NCBI GenBank assembly: GCA_050084985.1
Contig: JBITNC010000001.1
Coordinates: 96,348,001-96,412,000 of the forward strand
Direction: 5' to 3'
Source of the DNA: Nageia nagi
Lineage: Eukaryota > Pinophyta
Length of the DNA: 64,000 bases
Part shown: piece after piece, positions 58,686-64,000 of the stretch
Numbering within the stretch: the first letter of the stretch is position 1
Layout: the number at the start of each line of letters is the position of its first letter
Notes under the pieces: model-generated
What the model was told of the DNA's origin: nothing
Database searches by the model: none
What the model saw: only the letters and a program-made list of their open reading frames with translations
Translations under genes and position numbers: made by a program

Positions 58686-59940
58686 ATGCACCCAATGCAT
58701 TATTTGCTAGTAAAGAAAGAAATCCATAAGTATCCCAAGATAGGATTCATTGAACCTATTGATTACTCATCTTGGTTGGATAACATTATGCCAAATTTGA
58801 AACCAAATAGAGAAATTAGATATTGTAAAAATTTTAGAGATTTAAACAAGGCTTGTACAAAGGACAATTTTCCTTTGCCACACATTGACATAATTGTGGA
58901 TTCAATCATAGGATATGAGTTTTTTTCTTTCATGGATGGTTTCTCAAGATCAAATAAAATTAGAATCAACAAAGAAGATTAGCATAAGATAACATTCACC
59001 ACACCTTGGGGAAAATTTTATTAGGTATTCATGCCATTTGGCCTAAAAAATGTAGGGGAAACATACCAAAGAGCTATGGTAACTATGTTTTATGACCTCA
59101 TTCATAACTTAGTTGAAATATATGTTAATGATATTCTTTCAAAATCAACTAAGAATAAAAATAATTTAGAAGACTTAAGATTCATTTGTGAATGGATGAA
59201 ACTATTTAACTTGAAGCTAAATCTTAATAAGTGTATTTTTGGGGTATCTAGTGGTAAGTTGTTTGGTTATATTATATTTAGAAGAGGAATAAAAATAGAT
59301 CCTAAAAAGGTTAAAGCTATAATGGACATTTCTCCACCAAAGAATATTAGACAACTCAAAAGTATACAAGGGAAGTTAGAATTAGTAAAAAGATTCATGG
59401 CTCAGTTAGAGGATAGAATAACTCTATTCTCTTACTTGCTCATGAGGTAAAACACATTCATATGGACCAAGGAGTGTCAAAAATCATTTGTAGATATCAA
59501 AAGATACTTTCTCAATCCTCCTATTTTGCATCAATTTGATCATACAAATCTATATATTTGTATATCTCAGCTATAAGCAATGTTATTGGGATATTCCTTA
59601 TGCAAATTGAAAAAGAAAACAAGGATAGGGTTGTGTATTATTCATCTAAGACACTACAAAATGTAGAAATAAATTACACACCAATCAAGAAGTTATGATA
59701 TGTAATAGTTTACACCACATAAAAATTGAGTAACTACATGATTACCAATATTACTTTCATCGTAGCTTAACTTGATCTATTGAGATAGTTATTATCAAAA
59801 CCATAATTGTAAGGAAGACTAGCCAAATGGATAATAGATTTACAAAAGTTTGATCTTTTATATACACATCAAAAAGCACTCAAAGGACATGTTATAGTGG
59901 ACATGCTTACAGCAACACCATGTGGAAAAGATAGTAATAT
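58686..59940 (+). pseudogene. Gypsy-C reverse transcriptase and RNase H relic
   Basis: RT motifs in order are EIRYCKNFRDLNKACTKDNF (from 58812), a SFMDGFSRSNKI block, FMPFGLKNVGETYQRAM (from 59025) and the catalytic box YVND at 59121-59132, with the first Asp replaced by Asn. NKCIFGVSSGKLFGYII and LKSIQGKLELVKRFM follow. The RNase H connection and degraded RNase H continue to about 59940. Stops at 58981 and 59023 break the frame. Confidence 0.85.
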
Positions 59941-59984
59941 AAATGAAATTATGGTACTAGTTGAATAATGTGAGAAAAAACATG

Positions 59985-60300
59985 GACATTATTCTTTAAT
60001 AGCTTCAAATGTTCACAAGGGGTTGGGATAGGGATTGTGCTAGTATCTCCTAAAGGTGGTATGATTCCTATGGATTACAAGTTAAATTTTGAATGCACTA
60101 ATAATATGGCTGAGTATGAATCTTTGGTCTTAGGAATAAAGGTAGAAATTAATCTTCAAATCAATCACTTAAAAGTTTATGGTGACTCACAAGTCATCAT
60201 CAATCAAATCAATGATGTTTACAACACAAAGGATGAGAAATTACAACCATATAAGGACTTAGTTCCTTTTATGGTTCAAAAAGGACTTACAAAGATTTAG
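59985..60300 (+). pseudogene. Gypsy-C additional RNase H relic
   Basis: IGIVLVSPKGGMIPMDYKLN, ECTNNMAEYESLVLGIKVEI and VYGDSQVIINQIN carry the catalytic Glu and second Asp; the start with the first Asp is decayed. It lies between RT-RNase H and integrase, as in Gypsy-B. Confidence 0.85.
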
Positions 60301-60589
60301 TTTGAAAAATATTTCAATAAATAATAATAGATTTGCATATGCTATGGATAATGTTGCTTTATTAACACCCATCTCAGTTGAAGATGAGAAAATTATTATC
60401 AAAATCAATAGCCTTAAACATTGTTCTTTTGTGGATGATGATGATTACCAAGGTCTCTTTAAGAAAGAGCCACTCATATGTGACATTATTCCATTACATG
60501 AATGGTATACTGATATATACAAATACCTAAAGCAAGGAAAGATTCTAAATTCATGTTAGTCCAAGTTCCTCAAATAAAGATTGAAATGA

Positions 60590-61735
60590 ATGGCTTTTAG
60601 GTATATCACTATTGGTGATATTATTTATAGAATATCATTTTATTATACTTTTCTTAGATGTCTAAATGAAATTGAAGCAAATAAAGCTATGGAACAAGTA
60701 CATGATAGCATAAATGGAGGACATTTTAGTGGTAAAGCCATCTTTCATAAGATGTTAAAAATAGGATATTATTATCTATATATGGAAAAGGATTCCATTT
60801 TACATGTTCAAAAATTTGAAAACTCTCAAAAGTATGGTAACTTGAAACAAGCTCCTTCAAATGAATTAGCCAAAATGATATCTCCTTGGCCTTTTGCTAT
60901 TTAAGCTTTGGATTTAATTGGAATTATCAATCCCAAATCTAGTGAGGTATAAAAATTTATTTTAGTTGCTATTGAATAATTTACAAAATAGGTAGAATTT
61001 GCACCATTAAGATCATTTAAAGGTCTTCAAATTGTGAAATTCATGATTGAAAATATTATAGTATGATTTGGTATTCTATCTCATGCAATCATGGACAATG
61101 CAAATAACTTCAAAACAAAAAAAGTAAGGGAATTTGGCAAGAAATTCAAAATCAAGAAAATATTTTTATAAACATATTATACATAAGGCAATGGACAAGC
61201 ATAAGCAACTAATAAAACTATTTTTAATATTTTATTCAAAACAGTCTAGCAAACTCATGGAGATTGGCATTCACAACTTATATATGCACTATGAGCATAC
61301 AAAATAAGTATCATATCAGTTACTTGTTACACACTATTTTCATTAGTATATGGATATGAGGAAGTCCTATCATTAGAAGTAGAAATACCATAATTAAGGG
61401 TGTCTCTTGAAGACATCATTGATTGGGAAGAACAATGAAAAGAAATATTGAGGAAGCTAGATGGATTAGATGAAACATGAATCCAAGAAAGAACACAAAA
61501 ACAAGATTGTACTAAGATAATTCCAAGTGGGTGACCTAGTGCTCAAAGAGAATCATCATAAATCATAGGATTAAGATAAGGGCAAGTTTGAAACAAATTG
61601 GATAGATCCATACATTATCAAAATAAAATATCCAAATAATACATATAGATTGGCAATAGTTGATGGAAAAATGGATAAATTATAAACTAATGCAAAGCAT
61701 ATCAAGATCTTTTATGCATAAGAAAAGTGTTCCAT
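60590..61735 (+). pseudogene. Gypsy-C integrase relic
   Basis: The zinc domain at about 60695-60830 reads HDSINGGHFSGKAIFHKMLK followed by GYYY and a single Cys or its remnant (VQKFENSQKYG). The core begins ALDLIGIINPKS near 60906, a DNANNF segment lies near 61093, and NGQA near 61190 has the expected Glu lost to a shift or stop. The C-terminal part extends to about 61735. Confidence 0.75.
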
Positions 61736-63200
61736 ATAGATTTTAGCAGTTGTATTTTAGTTATTCATTAGTTTAGAGGTTGTGTATCAAGGATCCTATC
61801 TTCGTTATTATTCTATTAAGCTAATGCTCATGCTAGCTTTTTGCATAAATTTTTCTCATTCACCTTAACGTTCATGCTAGAATTCTTGATACATTTTAAA
61901 TAGAAGTGCAAATCACATGAATTAAGGATCACACTCAGGTCAAGAAGGATATGTGGTAGCATCAAATCAAATTCACTTAGTTATCTTATATAGATTAATG
62001 ATATAGTTTCAATCAATCATACAAATGATGCCTTGGGGTAATTTAGCTTAATTCTTAGACATCACACATAAATCATATCTTTTAGAATAATTATAGCTCA
62101 ACACCAAAATAATTATAATGCCAAAAATACTATGAGGCTTAATGCCTATGATACCTTGCACGTATATGCTAACATGATCTTCTATGCTAGTGTTTCTACA
62201 ACAAATCAAATAGTTCATCAAAGGTAAGTACATGTATTGGTTTCTATTCTCTTACCTTCATATACACATTCATAATTCACTTTTATCATGCTTAATCATT
62301 TGCTTGATACATCATGTCCTTGTTGGGTGGACGTTAAATAACCATCACTATTTTATAATCACTTGATTGGAATTACATCAACCATTTTCTTGGGTTAGCT
62401 TAGTTATTTGAACTAAACTAACCATCATTATAATGGACACATTATCATTGGTGCTATAATCATTCATGGTTGGGAAACAAACTAATAATCTTTGATTCAC
62501 ATTTGCTAGTTGGTTCTCAACTAACCTCTAATATCATCTTTGAGTTACTTTTGTTGGTTGGATCTCAACTAAACTCCATTAGAATATTTGAGTTACCTTT
62601 GTTGGTTGGATCTCAATTAACCATAATCATGCTAGTTCATTTGTTGCATCTAGGAATGGACATGTATCTCATGACAATGTTCACATATATGGTTATGATT
62701 ACATGTGTTCCATCTAGGAATGGGGCATGTACCCCATGATGATGTGGACACACCCTTATCATAATGTTATATTATGCATATTAGAATGAAATAATAACTA
62801 TTTATATATTTAGTATTCTCAAGATGCTGTATGTATATTATACTAATTTCATCCTTGCTTCATTAACAACTATATCATTTGCAATGAAATGTTATGATGT
62901 TTACTCTTATTATCATTGCTATGTCTTTTATGAGTTAACCATCATATATGTGCTTGGAATTTTTTTATTTTGTCTCTCTGATTTATAGGTTATTCTTTGC
63001 TCTTGATTGATTCTACTTCATGCAAGCCATTACATATCATAACCAAGGAAAAGAGGGGGTAATATACATCATCATTCCTTGATGATTCAAATAGTTATAC
63101 AACTAAATTAGGGAAGTATCAAATTTTGATTCTCTTTACCTTTACTTATTTTGTAAGCATAATGTCATTTCAAAATTCAATTTCATCATACTTACAAAGT
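61736..63200 (+). mobile_element. Gypsy-C 3' untranslated stretch
   Basis: No coding similarity. It contains a 48-49-bp tandem repeat (62485-62625) and, near 63044-63058, a purine run AAGGAAAAGAGGGGG that could be a polypurine tract. AAAGTGGGA near 63197-63205 is an alternative tract, so the exact start of the 3' LTR is unsettled. Confidence 0.5.
62485..62625 (+). repeat. 48-49-bp tandem repeat, three copies
   Basis: TTGTTGGTTGGATCTCAACT and variants recur at about 62502, 62551 and 62600 in the Gypsy-C 3' region. Confidence 0.75.
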
Positions 63201-63202
63201 GG

Positions 63203-64000
63203 GACATTTTTTGACACCTAAAAGTGGTCCCCTTAACATGTTCATACTTAGGTGTAACATTACATACATGTTTAATCATACTTTATCATATTTCAATCAT
63301 ATTTTACCTTATTATCACATATTTATTAGGTTGTATCTTATTTTTATGTTAGGTATACTGGGATAACTTCAACCTTCATACAAGGGGTCAAATGGTTATA
63401 TCACGCATGATATAAATGTAAGTATCTCTAACTTGGGGAAAGCATATCAAGATTACATCTTGATAGCCAATACCCTACACTTGGGTATTTATAAATGCTA
63501 CCTATTGAGATTGGAATCTTATTATCACTTGAGAAAATACTTGTTGAGATTGGAATCTTATTATCACTTGAGAAAATATCTATCATCCATCTTCATGATC
63601 ATATTATTGGTTCAACTTATTGACATCTCTACTATTATGAATCCTTATTGGTGAATCTCATACCTTTGGAATACTAGAGCTTGCACTGAACTCTTGAAAC
63701 CTAGCACCTATGTTGAGATTCCTTCTACTGTTAGTTGTAGGGTTTGTAGATCAAGATCATCTCTCTTTGATAAATTTATCTTGTATAAACTGAGCTTTGA
63801 CATAAGTACATATATGTATTTATCTTACACTTGATTCCATGTCTTTAGTTCATGCATTCATTTTGTATCTTGACATCAATATAATTCATAATTTTTTATT
63901 ACACGACTATACTCTTTATTACTTCTTATTCATGTATGTTTATTTAAGTTAAATAGCATATATATTACATATCAAAATGTTTATGTGTATTTAGTTCATT
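63203..64000 (+). repeat. Gypsy-C 3' LTR (incomplete at window edge)
   Basis: From about 63395 it aligns with copy 2 of the 5' LTR/leader unit. The upstream ~190 bp have no counterpart at the 5' end, where copy 2 abuts copy 1. A 39-bp tandem duplication at 63505-63579 is absent from the 5' copy. Confidence 0.7.
63505..63579 (+). repeat. 39-bp tandem duplication in the 3' LTR
   Basis: Two copies of TTGAGATTGGAATCTTATTA and its continuation, identical over ~35 bp, start at 63505 and 63544. The 5' LTR copy has a single version at about 54785. Confidence 0.9.

Larger units (their letters stand above)
53813..64000 (+). mobile_element. Gypsy-C: Tat-type Ty3/gypsy element, 3' LTR cut by window
   Basis: The + strand order is duplicated LTR/leader, gag, protease, acidic linker, RT, RNase H, additional RNase H, integrase, long 3' untranslated part, 3' LTR. 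The 3' LTR runs off the window; alignment with the 5' copy predicts its end about 40 bp beyond 64000. The left end is truncated against Copia-B. Stops occur in every domain. Confidence 0.88.

Overview
The window looks like nuclear DNA of a seed plant, most likely a gymnosperm. It is AT-rich, holds one intronless protein-kinase-like gene, and is otherwise packed with old, stop-ridden retrotransposons inserted into one another. This assignment is an inference from element types and gene style. No rRNA, tRNA, CRISPR or bacterial-type operon was seen.

Left part (1-10.4 kb): a LINE-type reverse transcriptase relic (about 540-2930, + strand) is split by a ~741-bp insertion with an 8-bp direct repeat. 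Next comes the only gene-like locus, a long open frame at 3494-6268. It encodes a helical N-terminal region, a TKL/Raf-like kinase domain with most catalytic residues, and a C-terminal receptor-kinase-like domain that has lost its catalytic residues. Its probable N-terminus (from 3405) lies in another frame, so the gene carries a one-base frameshift or the base call is wrong. The following ~4 kb is AT-rich with only a 19-bp degenerate tandem repeat and a possible LTR end.

Middle-left (10.4-25.2 kb): a chromovirus-like Ty3/gypsy relic (called Gypsy-0) is interrupted inside its reverse transcriptase by a complete 13-kb Tat-type gypsy element (Gypsy-A, 11005-24037). Gypsy-A has both LTRs and a 5-bp TAACC target duplication. 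It has an RNase H domain upstream of the RT as well as the usual one downstream, and a ~3.5-kb extra degenerate coding region 3' of the integrase. A minus-oriented Copia solo LTR (24542-25037) also interrupts Gypsy-0.

Middle (25.6-53.8 kb): almost everything here lies on the minus strand. A second Tat-type gypsy relic (Gypsy-B) is followed by a Copia relic (Copia-D), an unresolved retroelement-like stretch, a nearly complete Copia (Copia-A, 37183-45401), another unresolved stretch, and a truncated relative of Copia-A (Copia-B, 46163 to about 53812). Copia-A and Copia-B have very long AT-rich leaders with tandem duplications.

Right part (53.8-64 kb): a third Tat-type gypsy (Gypsy-C, + strand) starts with a tandemly duplicated LTR/leader unit and runs through gag, protease, RT, two RNase H domains and integrase to a 3' LTR cut off by the window edge.

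No retroelement frame is intact. The window is best read as one kinase locus beside a multilayer retrotransposon nest.
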